Shown: positions 7,944-17,128, counted from the first letter of the stretch. The stretch: DNA of 47,718 bases from Streptomyces viridiviolaceus (GCF_014650995.1 NZ_BMWA01000006.1:77076-124793); one strand, 5' to 3'. The notes: a model not told the origin generated them from the sequence alone. Translations and numbers: made by a program.

Positions 7944-8993
7944 TCAGCCGGACAGGACGTCCAGCAGCCGGTCGACGTCCGCAGCGGTGTTGTAGAGGTG
8001 GAAGGCGGCCCGCAGATTGCCCGCCCGGTCGGAGACCTCCACGCCGGCCCGGCTCAACTCGCCCTGCCGGTGGCCGAGTCCGGGCACGGACACGATGGCC
8101 GAGCCCGGTGCGGGCACCGGCTCGTGCCCCAGGGAGGCCAGGCCCTCGCGGAACCGGTCGGCGAGAGCGGTGTCGTGGGCGTGCACGGCGTCGACGCCGA
8201 GTTCCTCGATCAGGGCGAGGGAGTGCCGGGCGCCGGCGTAGGAGAAGAGGGCGGGGCTCTCGTCGTACCGCCGTGCGGAGTGCGCGAGTTCCTCCACGGG
8301 TCCGTAGCAGCTGTCCCAGGGGTGCTCGCCCGCGGCCCAGCCGGCGAACAGCGGCGGCAAGGCGCCCAGGTCCTGCGGGACGACGAGGAAGGCGACGCCG
8401 CGCGGGCAGAGCACCCACTTGTAGGCGACGGCCACCACGTAGTCGAAGCCGTTCGCGTCCAGCGGCAGCCATCCGGCGGACTGGGAGGCGTCGACCAGCG
8501 TCCGCGCGCCGTGCGCCAGAGCGGCCTCCCGCAGCGCGCCGAGGTCGGCGAGCCGTCCGTCCGCCGACTGCACGGAGCTGACCGCGACCAGGGCGGTGTC
8601 CGGGCCGACCGACTCGGCGACCAGCTCCAGCGGCACGCTGCGCACCTTCAGGTCGCCGCGGACGTGGAAGGGGTTCACCAGGGAGCTGAAGTCGGCCTCG
8701 GCGGTGAGGACTTCGGCGCCCGTCGGCAGCGAGGCCGCGACGAGACCGCTGTAGGTGGCGACCGACGCCCCGGCCGCGACCCGGGCGGCGGGCACTCCGG
8801 CGAGCCGGGCGAAGGCGGACCTGCACGCCTCGACGTCGGCGAACATGTCGCCCGGCCGGCCGGCCGCGACCGATGCCACGGCGTCGCGCACGGCGACGAC
8901 GGTCCGGGCGGGGAGCAGGCCGGTGCTGGCGGTGTTCAGGTAGGTGTTCTTCGGGGCGAACTCGGCACGGACGAGGTTCTCGAAGCTCTCCAT
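7944..8993 (-). CDS. Class V aminotransferase / cysteine-desulfurase-like PLP enzyme
   Basis: A 349-aa fold-type I PLP protein related to isopenicillin-N-epimerase and cysteine desulfurases. The N-terminus YLNTASTGLLPARTV is the usual opening strand. The PLP aspartate region is TLVDASQSAGWLPLD and the Schiff-base lysine is in VAVAYKWVLCPRGVAFL. The C-terminal HFHLYNTAADVD-like element (FHLYNTAADVDRLL) is typical. I prefer ATG 8993 (MESFENLV); another ATG twelve codons upstream is possible. No Cys-containing desulfurase active-site loop is obvious, so an aminotransferase or epimerase/lyase role is as likely. The reaction is unknown. Confidence 0.8.
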   Translation of the reverse strand: MESFENLVRAEFAPKNTYLNTASTGLLPARTVVAVRDAVASVAAGRPGDMFADVEACRSAFARLAGVPAARVAAGASVATYSGLVAASLPTGAEVLTAEADFSSLVNPFHVRGDLKVRSVPLELVAESVGPDTALVAVSSVQSADGRLADLGALREAALAHGARTLVDASQSAGWLPLDANGFDYVVAVAYKWVLCPRGVAFLVVPQDLGALPPLFAGWAAGEHPWDSCYGPVEELAHSARRYDESPALFSYAGARHSLALIEELGVDAVHAHDTALADRFREGLASLGHEPVPAPGSAIVSVPGLGHRQGELSRAGVEVSDRAGNLRAAFHLYNTAADVDRLLDVLSG

Positions 8994-9088
8994 GGGACCA
9001 CTCTGGGGCTCCGGGACCTCCCCGTCCATTGCCGGTTTCTGCGCGATTCCTCTTAGGACTGCTTATACGAGACCGCTCACCTGGTGTT

Positions 9089-9805
9089 TCAGTTCCGCGG
9101 CACCGCGCAGCCGTCCGGGCCGCACACGTCCGCGCCGCCCGCCTCCTCGATCAGCGTCAGGGGTGCGCGCTCGCCCCACGCCTGCGTCAGCGCCTGGGCG
9201 AACACCTCGGCGGGCTGGGCGCCGGAGACGCCGTACTTCCGGTCGAGCACGAAGAACGGCACGCCCGTGGCCCCGAGCTGCGCGGCCTCGCGCTCGTCGG
9301 CGCGCACCTCGTCGGCGTACGCGGTGGGGTCGGCGAGCACCTCGCGGACGGCGTCCGCGTCCAGCCCGGCGGCGACGGCCAGCTCCACCAGCCGCTCGTC
9401 GTCGTTGTACACGGAGCGCTCGTCGGCGAAGTTGGCCCGGTAGAGCCCGTCCAGCAGCGCCTCCTGCCTGCCCTGCTCCTTGGCCAGGTGCAGCAGCCGG
9501 TGCATGTCGAAGGTGCTGCCGTGGTCACGGCCCCTGGTGCGGTAGTCCAGGCCCTCGGCGGCGGCCTGGGCACCGAGGTTGTCCTCGCCGGCCTGTGCCT
9601 GCGCCTCGCTCATGCCGTACTTGGCGGTGAGCATCGTCAGCACGGGCTGGACGTCGTCCTTGGCCCGCCCCGGGTCCAGCTCGAACGACCGGTGGACCAC
9701 CTCGACCCCGTCCCGGTGCGGGAAGGCCGCCAGCGCCTTCTCGAAGCGGGCCTTGCCCACGTAGCACCAGGGGCAGGCGATGTCGCTCCAGATCTCGACG
9801 CGCAT
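9089..9805 (-). CDS. DsbA-family FrnE-like thiol oxidoreductase
   Basis: A 238-aa cytoplasmic thioredoxin-fold protein of the FrnE/2-hydroxychromene-2-carboxylate isomerase-like DsbA group. The redox motif CPWC sits right after the first strand (VEIWSDIACPWCYVGK). The cis-Pro region is GATGVPFFVLDRKYGVSGAQ, and a helical insertion separates the halves as in all DsbA proteins. A second cysteine pair occurs at the extreme C-terminus (CGPDGC); similar extra cysteines in FrnE homologues extend the redox range. No signal peptide is present. It probably works in disulfide or polyketide-related redox chemistry or stress defence; the partner is unknown. Confidence 0.88.
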   Translation of the reverse strand: MRVEIWSDIACPWCYVGKARFEKALAAFPHRDGVEVVHRSFELDPGRAKDDVQPVLTMLTAKYGMSEAQAQAGEDNLGAQAAAEGLDYRTRGRDHGSTFDMHRLLHLAKEQGRQEALLDGLYRANFADERSVYNDDERLVELAVAAGLDADAVREVLADPTAYADEVRADEREAAQLGATGVPFFVLDRKYGVSGAQPAEVFAQALTQAWGERAPLTLIEEAGGADVCGPDGCAVPRN

Positions 9806-9880
9806 GGTCTCGGCTCTCTCCAGGTCGTACGGGTACGGAGACTCTCTCCGGCACGTACGTGAACGTTCAACCGGTGCGCG

Positions 9881-10384
9881 TCATTCCCCCGCCACGCCGA
9901 AGCGCAGGGAGAGGTGGTGATCGGCCTCGGCGGGCGGGTTCCCGGGGTCGGGCACCCAGCCCCGCCGGGCGTAGAACGCCTGGGCACGCCGGTTGTCGAC
10001 GTGCACGTCGAGGGCGGCCGTCCGCCTGGCGTCTGCCCGCCACTGCTCGACGCAGGCCGCGTGCAGGGCGGTGCCGATGCCGGAGCGCCAGTGGCCGGGG
10101 TCGACGTGGAACTGGAACAGCCTGACCGTGTCCGCCGGGGCGCCCTCGGGGACGCGGAAGGAGGCGATGCCGACGATGCCTCCCCGCTCGACGGCGCACA
10201 GCACGTGCCCGTCGGGCCGCTCGGCGGCGGTGCGCCAGGCGGCGGACCAGTCGAAGCCGTCGTCGGGGAGCCCGTCCGGGTAGTACGTGGCCCGGGCGCG
10301 GGCGTGCAGTGCGGCGACGGTCTCCGCCTCGGCGGGCAGGACGGTACGGATCACCAGGTTTCCGGTCACACGTTCACCGATCAT
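9881..10384 (-). CDS. GNAT family N-acetyltransferase
   Basis: A 167-aa acetyltransferase. The N-terminal beta strand VIRTVLPAEAETVAALHARA and the acetyl-CoA-binding motif A in FQFHVDPGHWRSGIGTALHAACVEQW (Q/RxxGxG/A variant RSGIGT) are clear, followed by ALDVHVDNRRAQAFYARRGW, the motif B signature. The substrate is not predictable. The start is taken at ATG 10384; a GTG five codons later is an alternative. It lies in a same-strand run with the FrnE-like gene, separated by about 75 bases. Confidence 0.85.
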   Translation of the reverse strand: MIGERVTGNLVIRTVLPAEAETVAALHARARATYYPDGLPDDGFDWSAAWRTAAERPDGHVLCAVERGGIVGIASFRVPEGAPADTVRLFQFHVDPGHWRSGIGTALHAACVEQWRADARRTAALDVHVDNRRAQAFYARRGWVPDPGNPPAEADHHLSLRFGVAGE

Positions 10385-10421
10385 GATGGGGAGGACGCGG
10401 ACTCCGGCCGTCCGGTTGCGC

Positions 10422-11030
10422 TCAGCCGCCGTCCCGCAGGTCCGCGGGCCCGTACGGCCGGAACGCGATGCGGTCGTACGACACGACGCACCCCTCCCCC
10501 ACCGGCGACTGGGTCATGAACCCGACCAGGGCCGCGCCCGTCTCCTTCTCGTAGCCGAGGGTGAACACGCGGACGAAGGTCCAGCGCTCGCCGTCGTGGG
10601 AGGCGTGGAAGGCCAGGGCGCGGCCGGTGCGACTGATCCGCAGCCAGACGGAATCGCCGTCCACGGTGAAGGAGTTGGCGTCGTCCGAGTGCCCCCGGGT
10701 GACCACCGTGCAGACGGTGGGCACGTCCGGGGAGTACTCCAGGCACAGTTTGGCCCAGGCCCGCTCGCCGACGTGGACGTAGAGGACGCCGGCGTCGAAG
10801 GCAGCCCGGAAGCCGACGGTGACGCGGGCGATCAGCTGGAAGTCGCCCTCGGGCGCACCGAGCAGCCGGGGCGCGTCGGAAGCGGACTCCAGCCCCTCAC
10901 CGGCAGGCGGCACGAACCGGTCCTGCCGGGGCCCGGCCCGTCCGGTGAGAACACCGTCCTGGTAGGACCAGTGTCCTTCGGGCCCGTAGGGGCGGAGGGA
11001 AAAGGGCAGTTCGGGGAGGGTGACGTCCAT
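10422..11030 (-). CDS. DUF1349 concanavalin-like domain protein
   Basis: A 202-aa protein that fits the DUF1349 family, a concanavalin/glucanase-like beta-sandwich often described as regulating or binding carbohydrate. Motifs seen are LPFSLRPYGPEGHWSYQDG at the start, DAGVLYVHVGERAWAKLCLEYSPD in the middle and DGDSVWLRISRTGRALAFHASHDGERW further on. The family spans almost the whole protein and no catalytic residues are established. No signal peptide is seen. I chose ATG 11030 because the family begins there. Function is unknown beyond possible sugar binding. Confidence 0.75.
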   Translation of the reverse strand: MDVTLPELPFSLRPYGPEGHWSYQDGVLTGRAGPRQDRFVPPAGEGLESASDAPRLLGAPEGDFQLIARVTVGFRAAFDAGVLYVHVGERAWAKLCLEYSPDVPTVCTVVTRGHSDDANSFTVDGDSVWLRISRTGRALAFHASHDGERWTFVRVFTLGYEKETGAALVGFMTQSPVGEGCVVSYDRIAFRPYGPADLRDGG

Positions 11031-11159
11031 GGGCCGATTGTCGCAGGCGAGGGACAACACGCTGAGGGGCGCGTGGCTGTATCGACATGCGGCTCCGCCG
11101 CGTGGGCGCGACCAGCCACGGCGCGCCCACAGCCGGCGAACAACCGCACCCCTACGGCG

Positions 11160-12689
11160 CTACCGCTCCAGAACCCCGTTGAACCGACGAGGCAGCCCCA
11201 GCGGGTTGTCGTCCCGCAACTCCACCGGCAGCAGCGCCTCAGGCGTGCCTTGATAGACCACCGGCCGCAGCCACCGCTCGATCGCCGTCCCGCCCACCGA
11301 CGTGGACGTCGACGTCGTGGCCGGGTACGGCCCCCCGTGGTGCTGGGCCGGAGCCACGGCGACCCCGGTCGGCCAGCCGTTCACGAGCACCCGCCCCGCA
11401 AGCGGCGTGAGCTCCGCGAGGATCTCCGACCCGCGACCCTGACCCGCCGCCTCCTCGGCGGAGAGCTGCACGGTCGCCGTGAGGTTGCCCGGCAGCCGGG
11501 ACAGCACGCCCCGCACCTCGGCCTCGTCCTCGTAGCGGGCCACCACGGTGACCGGCCCGAAGCACTCCTCCAGCAGCAGGTCGTGCTCCCCCTCCGCGGC
11601 CAGCCGGCTCGCCGGCACGGTGAGGAACCCGGCGCTGACCGTGTGCTCGCCCCCCGCGCCCGGCGTGACCGGGCTGTCGACGTCGGGCAGCGCCGCCCGC
11701 TCGGCGACCCCGGCGACGAAGTTGTCCCGCATGCGGTGGTCGAGCAGGACTCCGGCGTCGGTGTCGCTGACGGCGTCCGTGAGGGACTTGACCAGGCCGT
11801 CGCCCGCCGCGCCCGACGGCACCAGGACGAGGCCCGGCTTCACACAGAACTGGCCGACGCCCAGCGTCATCGAGCCCGCGAGCCCGGCGCCGATGGCCTC
11901 CGCCCGCTCGGCGGCGGCGGCCTCCGTGACCACGACCGGGTTGAGCGAGCCCAGTTCGCCGTGGAAGGGGATCGGGACCGGCCGGGCCGCCGCCGCGTCG
12001 AAGAGCGCACGGCCGCCGCGCACCGAACCGGTGAAGCCGGCCGCCGCGACCAGCGGGTGCTTGATCAGCTCGATGCCCGCCCCGAAGCCGTGCACCAGGC
12101 CGAGGACGCCGTCGGGGATGCCGTGGCGGCCGGCGGCCCGGCGCAGCACCTTGGCGACCAGCTCGGACAGGGCCGGGTGGTCGGGGTGGGCCTTGACCAC
12201 GACCGGGCAGCCGGCCGCGAGGGCGCTCGCGGTGTCGCCGCCGGGGACGGAGAAGGCGAAGGGGAAGTTGGACGCCGAGTAGACGGCGACGACACCGAGC
12301 GGCACCTTGTAGCGGCGCAGGTCCGGGACGGGCGGGGTCGCCGTGTCGTCGGGGTGGTCGACGACGACGTCGAGGAAGGCTCCCTCGTCGACGATGTCGG
12401 CGAAGGCCCGCAGCTGGTAGCAGGTGCGGGCGAGTTCGCCGGTGAGGCGGACCGGGCCGAGCGCGGTCTCGGCGTCGGCCACCTCGACGAGGGTGGCCTC
12501 GGCCGCCTTCAGCTCGTCGGCGGCGGTGCGCAGGAAGGCCGCGCGGACGGTGCGGTCGGTGAGGGCGTCCCGGGCGGCGTGCGCGGCGCGGACGGCGGCG
12601 TCCACCTCCTGGGCCGTGGCCTCCACCGCAACCTGCTCACGCTGCTTCCCGGTACGGGGGTCGACACTCCAGACTGGTGCTGTTGCCAC
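11160..12689 (-). CDS. 2,5-dioxovalerate (alpha-ketoglutarate semialdehyde) dehydrogenase, NADP type
   Basis: A 509-aa aldehyde dehydrogenase of the ketoglutarate-semialdehyde branch, distinct from classical ALDHs. Signatures are PLGVVAVYSASNFPFAFSV (instead of PWNFP), ALAAGCPVVVKAHPDHPALSE, AGFTGSVRGGRALFDAAAARP, the catalytic glutamate in FHGELGSLNPVV and the catalytic Cys in VGQFCVKPGLV. The reaction oxidises 2,5-dioxopentanoate to 2-oxoglutarate, the last step of oxidative uronate, pentose and hydroxyproline catabolism. It is divergent from an IclR regulator over a 101-bp gap holding a palindrome (12714-12731). Its likely pathway partners KdgD and Udh lie at 22.8-24.8 kb under a related operator. 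Confidence 0.88.
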   Translation of the reverse strand: MATAPVWSVDPRTGKQREQVAVEATAQEVDAAVRAAHAARDALTDRTVRAAFLRTAADELKAAEATLVEVADAETALGPVRLTGELARTCYQLRAFADIVDEGAFLDVVVDHPDDTATPPVPDLRRYKVPLGVVAVYSASNFPFAFSVPGGDTASALAAGCPVVVKAHPDHPALSELVAKVLRRAAGRHGIPDGVLGLVHGFGAGIELIKHPLVAAAGFTGSVRGGRALFDAAAARPVPIPFHGELGSLNPVVVTEAAAAERAEAIGAGLAGSMTLGVGQFCVKPGLVLVPSGAAGDGLVKSLTDAVSDTDAGVLLDHRMRDNFVAGVAERAALPDVDSPVTPGAGGEHTVSAGFLTVPASRLAAEGEHDLLLEECFGPVTVVARYEDEAEVRGVLSRLPGNLTATVQLSAEEAAGQGRGSEILAELTPLAGRVLVNGWPTGVAVAPAQHHGGPYPATTSTSTSVGGTAIERWLRPVVYQGTPEALLPVELRDDNPLGLPRRFNGVLER

Positions 12690-12713
12690 CGCGGGTCCCT
12701 CCAGATCTAGGGA

Positions 12714-12731
12714 CGTTCGATATACTGAACG
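12714..12731. promoter_or_regulatory. IclR-type operator palindrome between divergent genes
   Basis: CGTTC-gatatact-GAACG is an 18-bp imperfect palindrome (14 of 18 positions symmetric) centred in the 101-bp gap between the semialdehyde dehydrogenase and the IclR gene. Its size and GTTC/GAAC half-sites suit an IclR-family dimer. Related 16-mers occur at 23797-23812 and 23888-23903. The site probably overlaps promoters for both genes. Confidence 0.65.
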
Positions 12732-12790
12732 CTGTCTCTATGGGTGAATGGGTGGAGACTATTTCGCGTCCAACGAAGGGGTCAAGGGCG

Positions 12791-13564
12791 ATGTCGGCAG
12801 GCGAGACGGGTGGTGGAGCGCAGGTCAAGTCCGCGGTACGGACCGTGGAGTTGCTCGAGTACTTCGCCGGACGCCCTGGTATGCACTCCCTCGCATCGGT
12901 CCAGGAGGCCGTCGGCTACCCGAAGTCCAGCCTCTACATGCTGCTGCGCACGCTGGTGGAGCTGGGCTGGGTGGAGACGGACGCGACGGGCACGCGGTAC
13001 GGCATCGGCGTACGGGCGCTGCTGGTCGGGACGTCGTACATCGACGGCGACGAGGTCGTGGCGGCGGCCCGGCCGACGCTCGACCGCCTTTCCGACGACA
13101 CGACGGAGACGATCCACCTCGCCCGCCTCGACGGCACGAACGTGGTGTACCTGGCCACCCGCCAGTCTCAGCACTACCTGCGCCCGTTCACCCGGGTCGG
13201 CCGCAGGCTCCCCGCCCACTCGACGTCGCTGGGCAAGGCGCTGCTGAGCACGTACACGGACGAGCAGGTCCGCAAGATGCTGCCCGAGACGCTGCCCGCG
13301 CTCACCGAGAACACCATCACCGACCGGGAGAAGCTCATCGAGGAGCTGCGCCAGGTGCGGGAGCAGGGCTTCGCCGTGGACCGCGAGGAGAACACGCTGG
13401 GGCTGCGCTGCTTCGGTGTGGCGATCCCGTACCGCACGCCCGCGCGGGACGCGATCAGCTGCTCGGTGCCGGTGGCCCGGCTGACCCCCGCCCACGAGCA
13501 GATGGTGAAGGACGCGCTGTTCGACGCGCGCGACCGGCTGACCCTGGCCACCCGCAGGCTCTGA
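12791..13564 (+). CDS. IclR family transcriptional regulator
   Basis: A 257-aa regulator. The N-terminal winged helix-turn-helix is seen in VKSAVRTVELLEYFAGRPGMHSL and YPKSSLYMLLRTLVELGWVE. The C-terminal IclR ligand-binding domain has GVRALLVGTSYIDGD, LPAHSTSLGKALLS and the family Cys-rich LGLRCFGVAIPYRTP plus ISCSVPVARLTPA. The start ATG 12791 follows AAGGGCG. It is divergent from the semialdehyde dehydrogenase and most likely controls it from the intergenic palindrome; IclR proteins commonly control aromatic or sugar-acid catabolism. The ligand might be a uronate/aldarate intermediate (inference from the shared operators at 23.8 kb). Confidence 0.9.
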   Translation: MSAGETGGGAQVKSAVRTVELLEYFAGRPGMHSLASVQEAVGYPKSSLYMLLRTLVELGWVETDATGTRYGIGVRALLVGTSYIDGDEVVAAARPTLDRLSDDTTETIHLARLDGTNVVYLATRQSQHYLRPFTRVGRRLPAHSTSLGKALLSTYTDEQVRKMLPETLPALTENTITDREKLIEELRQVREQGFAVDREENTLGLRCFGVAIPYRTPARDAISCSVPVARLTPAHEQMVKDALFDARDRLTLATRRL

Positions 13565-13578
13565 CTAGGCTCTGCGCC

Positions 13579-14049
13579 ATGCACATCGCACTGCGCAAGG
13601 TCCACGACAGCGACCTGCCCGTCTTCTACCGCCAGTTGAACGACCCGGAGGCGCTGCGCATGGCGGCCTTCACCCCCGCGGACCCGGCCGACCGGGACGC
13701 CTTCGAGGCGCACTGGAAACGGCTGCGGGCGTCGGACGACGTGGTCCGCACGATCCTCGGCGACGGTGACGTCATCGGCAGCGCGGCGGTGTACGGGGAG
13801 CCGGGCGAGCGCGAGGTGACGTACTGGGTGGACCGGGCGTACTGGGGACGGGGAGTGGCGACGGCCGCGCTGCGTGCCCTGCTGGCCGAGGTGCCGGAGC
13901 GGCCGCTGTACGCGCGGGCGGCGGCGGACAACGCCGGGTCGCTGCGCGTGCTGGAGAAGTGCGGTTTCCGGGCGTCGGCCCGGGCCCGGGGTTTCGCCGA
14001 GGCCCGCGGCGAGGAGATCGACGAGGTCGTGCTGCACCTCGCGGGGTGA
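13579..14049 (+). CDS. GNAT family N-acetyltransferase (RimJ-like)
   Basis: A 156-aa acetyltransferase of the RimJ/RimL-like group. It opens with MHIALRKVHDSDLPVFYRQLNDPEA. The acetyl-CoA loop is WVDRAYWGRGVATAALRALL and motif B is ARAAADNAGSLRVLEKCGFRAS. The length is normal. The start ATG 13579 is 15 bases after the IclR stop, so the two may be co-transcribed. The substrate is unknown. Confidence 0.87.
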   Translation: MHIALRKVHDSDLPVFYRQLNDPEALRMAAFTPADPADRDAFEAHWKRLRASDDVVRTILGDGDVIGSAAVYGEPGEREVTYWVDRAYWGRGVATAALRALLAEVPERPLYARAAADNAGSLRVLEKCGFRASARARGFAEARGEEIDEVVLHLAG

Positions 14050-14130
14050 GACGGCCCTCCCCCGCGCGGCGGATGCGGATCGACCGGGCGCAGGACGTGC
14101 CCGGGCCCCGTCCCGCGGGAGCGTTTGGGC

Positions 14131-15138
14131 ATGACGCAGTCACTCGCTCCCGCCGCCCCGGTGACCGCCGCCGGCCTCTCCCGTCCCCGTCGGCTGCTGC
14201 GTGCGGTCGCCGTCGTCTCGTGCCTGCCGTACCTGGGGCTCAAGGCCGCCTGGATCGCCGGGAGTCACGTCGGGATCCCCGACGGCAGCCCGCTGCTGGA
14301 CCACCGGGCGGCCATGGCCGTCGCCAACGGGCTCTCCCTGCTGATGGACAGCTGCGTGATCGTGCTGGCGCTGGTGCTGACCCGGCCGTGGGGTCTCAGG
14401 GTGCCTGCCTGGCTGCTGGCGATTCCGGTGTGGATCGCCACCGGGCTGCTCGCGCCGATCATGGCAGGGTTCCCGCTGCAGCTTCTCGCACGGATCGTCG
14501 TCGGCGACACCGCGACGGCGTCCGGCCCGGGACGCGAGCCCTTCCTGCACGAGTGGGTGTTCGGGGTCGTGTACGGCGGGTTCATCCTTCAGGGGCTCGC
14601 CCTGGGGTCGCTGTTCGTGCTCCACGCCCGGGGCCGCTGGGGGCATCTGTGGCGCGGGCGGGTGTGGGACCTGCCGCTCGGCGTCGCCGGGGCGGGCCGG
14701 CGGGTCACCGCTGTCGCTGCGGCCGTCCTCGCGCTGTTCCCGCTCGCCGTGCGGCTGTTCTGGGCGTGCGGCGGCACGGACGGGCTCAGCGAGGGCCGGG
14801 TCGCGGACCGCACCAGTGACTTCTACGTGCTGGAGGGCCTGTACGTCGCCTTTCTCGTCCTGGCCGCCGTGGGGGGCCTGCTGCTCGCGTTCCGCCGCGG
14901 ACTCGCCCTGCCGGTGACGGTGCCCCTCGCCCTGACCTGGATCTGTTCCGCGGCGGTGGCCTGCTGGGGCGGCTGGATGCTCCTCGGCTCACTGGCCGGG
15001 ACGGACGATCCCGCCGACCGCCCGACACGGCTGATGCTGCTCACCTACGCTGGCCAGATGACCGTCGGCCTCCTCCTCGCCTCCGTCGGCGCCCGCTTCC
15101 TCGCCCTACGGTCGGCCACCGCCCCGAAGCGGCCGTGA
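14131..15138 (+). CDS. Polytopic membrane protein linked to a two-component system
   Basis: A 335-aa integral membrane protein with about seven or eight hydrophobic segments (for example LLRAVAVVSCLPYLGLKAAW, SCVIVLALVLTRPWGL, AAAVLALFPLAVRLFWAC, FLVLAAVGGLLLAF). No enzymatic domain is recognised. It overlaps the downstream histidine kinase by 4 bases (GTGA), so it is translationally coupled and may be the sensory or effector partner of that system. ATG 14131 has GGGAG about ten bases upstream. Confidence 0.75.
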   Translation: MTQSLAPAAPVTAAGLSRPRRLLRAVAVVSCLPYLGLKAAWIAGSHVGIPDGSPLLDHRAAMAVANGLSLLMDSCVIVLALVLTRPWGLRVPAWLLAIPVWIATGLLAPIMAGFPLQLLARIVVGDTATASGPGREPFLHEWVFGVVYGGFILQGLALGSLFVLHARGRWGHLWRGRVWDLPLGVAGAGRRVTAVAAAVLALFPLAVRLFWACGGTDGLSEGRVADRTSDFYVLEGLYVAFLVLAAVGGLLLAFRRGLALPVTVPLALTWICSAAVACWGGWMLLGSLAGTDDPADRPTRLMLLTYAGQMTVGLLLASVGARFLALRSATAPKRP

Positions 15139-16409
15139 CCACGCCCTCCCCGGCCCGTGCCCGGTCCCTCGCCCGACTCCTGTGCGGCCGGCGGGCGCGT
15201 CTGCGGTGGGTCCATCTGATCCTCGGCGGCGCGCTCGCCATGCCGTACGTGCTGGTCGGCTCCGTCGTCGTCGGTCCGGCCATGGGTGCCACGAACCTCT
15301 TCGGCTCGGTCCCCATGCAGTTCGCGTCGTTCGGCGTCGGCCTGCCGCTGGCCGCCGTCACCTCGCTGTTCCCGCCGACCCGGCCGCTGGAGGCGGGGGT
15401 CGTGCGGTGGCTGTGCGGCGTCGACGAGGACCGGCTGGCCTACGGCCCGGCCCGGACGAAGGGGGAGAAGGGGCGTACGGCCGCCTGGTTCACGCTGCAC
15501 CTGGGCCTCGGCGGGATCGTCGCGGGGATGTCCCTCGCGGTGCCGCCGTTCGCCGCGGTGCTGATCGTGCTGCCGGTCTTCGCGGGGCTGCGCGACAGCC
15601 GGCTCGGGCTGCCCGCCGTCTTCGACCAGGCATGGGCGCTCGCGCTGGCGCCGGTCGCGGGTGCCGCGATGCTCGTCGCGCTCGCCGGGTGCGCGGCCGG
15701 CTGCGGCGCGCTGCTGGCTCGCTGGGCGCCCGCGCTGCTCGGCCCCTCCGCCGAGGACCGGCTCGCGGCGGCCGAGGCGCGCGCCGCCGACCTCGCCGTC
15801 CGCAACCGGCTGGCGCGGGAGCTGCACGACTCCGTCGGCCATGCCCTGAGCGCGGTCATGCTCCAGGCGAGCGCGGCACGCCGAGTCCTGGACACCGACC
15901 GGGAGTTCGCCCGCGAGGCCCTCGCCGCGATCGAGGACACGACCCGGCGCACGGTCGGCGAACTGGACGCCGTACTGGGCGTGCTGCGGGACGGCGACGC
16001 CCCCGGCACCGCCCCCGCGCCGACGCTCGCCGCCGACCTCGACGGCCTGCTGCGCCGCACCCGCGCGGGCGGGCTGCGGGTCACGGCCACGGTCGCCGCC
16101 GACCCCGCGGCGGTTCCGCCCCTGATCTCCCGCGAGGCGTACCGCATCGTGCAGGAGGGCCTGAGCAACGCGCTCAGGCACGCCGGTGACCGGGCCGCGG
16201 TGGCAGTCGACATCGAGGTGGTGGACGAGCACCTGCGGATCACCGTCGAGAACCCCCTGGGCGAGGCCGGCGCCCCGCGCCCCGGCGGCGGTCACGGCCT
16301 GCGCGGCATCGCCGACCGGGCCCGGCTGCTGGGCGGAGTGGCCCGGGCGGGCGCCGCCGAGGGGACGTGGCGCCTCCAGGTACGCCTGCCGCTGAAAGGA
16401 TCCGTATGA
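15135..16409 (+). CDS. NarL-type sensor histidine kinase
   Basis: A 424-aa membrane histidine kinase. The first half (to about residue 200) contains several membrane segments, including LILGGALAMPYVLVGSVVVG and LAPVAGAAMLVALAGCAAG. The HisKA_3 dimerisation domain carries the phospho-acceptor in LARELHDSVGHALSAVML. The HATPase_c domain shows EAYRIVQEGLSNALRHAG (N box), and the G box is GGGHGLRGIADRARLLGG. It overlaps the upstream membrane protein by GTGA and the downstream regulator by ATGA, so the three genes form one translation-coupled unit. The signal is unknown. Confidence 0.93.
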   Translation: MTTPSPARARSLARLLCGRRARLRWVHLILGGALAMPYVLVGSVVVGPAMGATNLFGSVPMQFASFGVGLPLAAVTSLFPPTRPLEAGVVRWLCGVDEDRLAYGPARTKGEKGRTAAWFTLHLGLGGIVAGMSLAVPPFAAVLIVLPVFAGLRDSRLGLPAVFDQAWALALAPVAGAAMLVALAGCAAGCGALLARWAPALLGPSAEDRLAAAEARAADLAVRNRLARELHDSVGHALSAVMLQASAARRVLDTDREFAREALAAIEDTTRRTVGELDAVLGVLRDGDAPGTAPAPTLAADLDGLLRRTRAGGLRVTATVAADPAAVPPLISREAYRIVQEGLSNALRHAGDRAAVAVDIEVVDEHLRITVENPLGEAGAPRPGGGHGLRGIADRARLLGGVARAGAAEGTWRLQVRLPLKGSV

Positions 16410-17065
16410 CCCGCCCGCCGATCAGGATCGTCCTCGCCGACGACGAGCGCATGGTGCGCACCGCCCTGCGCGCGATCCTCTCCGCCGAACCGGACCTGGA
16501 GGTCGCCGGCGAGGCGGCCACCGGGGCCGAGGCCGTGTCCGTGGTGCGCGAGCTGCGGCCGGACGTCGTCCTGATGGACGTCCGCATGCCCGGGACCGAC
16601 GGCATCCGGGCCACCGAGCAGATCCTCGCCACGCTCGCCGAACCGCCCAGGATCGTCGTCGTGACCACCTTCGAGAACGACTCCTACGTCTACGACGCCC
16701 TGCGTGCCGGTGCCGCCGGATTCCTGCTCAAGCGTGCCGACGCCGACACGCTCGTGCAGGCCGTGCGGCTGGTGGCGCACAGCGACACCCTGCTGTTCCC
16801 GTCGGCCGTACGGACCCTCGCGGTCGAGCACGCGCGGGCCGGCTCCGCGCCGCCGGCCTGGGTGGCACGGCTCACGGAGCGGGAGGGCGAGGTGCTGCGG
16901 CTGATGACGACCGGGCTGACCAACGCGGAGATCGCCCGGCGCATGGGGGTCGGCCCCGCCACGGTGAAGACCCATGTGGCGTCGGTGCTGGCCAAGACCG
17001 GCACCCGGGACCGCACCCAGGCGGTCATCCGGGCCTACGAGGCCGGCTTCATGAACGGACGATGA
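16406..17065 (+). CDS. NarL/LuxR-type response regulator
   Basis: A 219-aa response regulator paired with the kinase upstream. The receiver domain has the acidic pair in IVLADDERMVRTALR, the phosphorylated Asp in PDVVLMDVRMPGTDG, and Thr/Lys in VVTTFENDSY and FLLKRADADTL. The LuxR-type output domain is LTEREGEVLRLMTTGLTNAEIARRM followed by VKTHVASVLAKTGTRDR. ATG 16406 follows GAAAGGA and overlaps the kinase stop. Targets cannot be read from the sequence; autoregulation or control of the linked membrane protein is likely. Confidence 0.94.
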   Translation: MTRPPIRIVLADDERMVRTALRAILSAEPDLEVAGEAATGAEAVSVVRELRPDVVLMDVRMPGTDGIRATEQILATLAEPPRIVVVTTFENDSYVYDALRAGAAGFLLKRADADTLVQAVRLVAHSDTLLFPSAVRTLAVEHARAGSAPPAWVARLTEREGEVLRLMTTGLTNAEIARRMGVGPATVKTHVASVLAKTGTRDRTQAVIRAYEAGFMNGR

Positions 17066-17128
17066 GAAATCAGGCCGGACCGGCCGGAAGGGAACGATTC
17101 GCTCCGGCCCGTTCGTCTTGTGGGCGGG

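Noticed and set aside
5218..8826. 1202-aa minus-strand reading frame opposite the ectoine operon
   Set aside because: Antisense frame kept open by high third-position GC; low-complexity Gly/Arg/Val product with no domains, while ectBCD on the other strand are certain.
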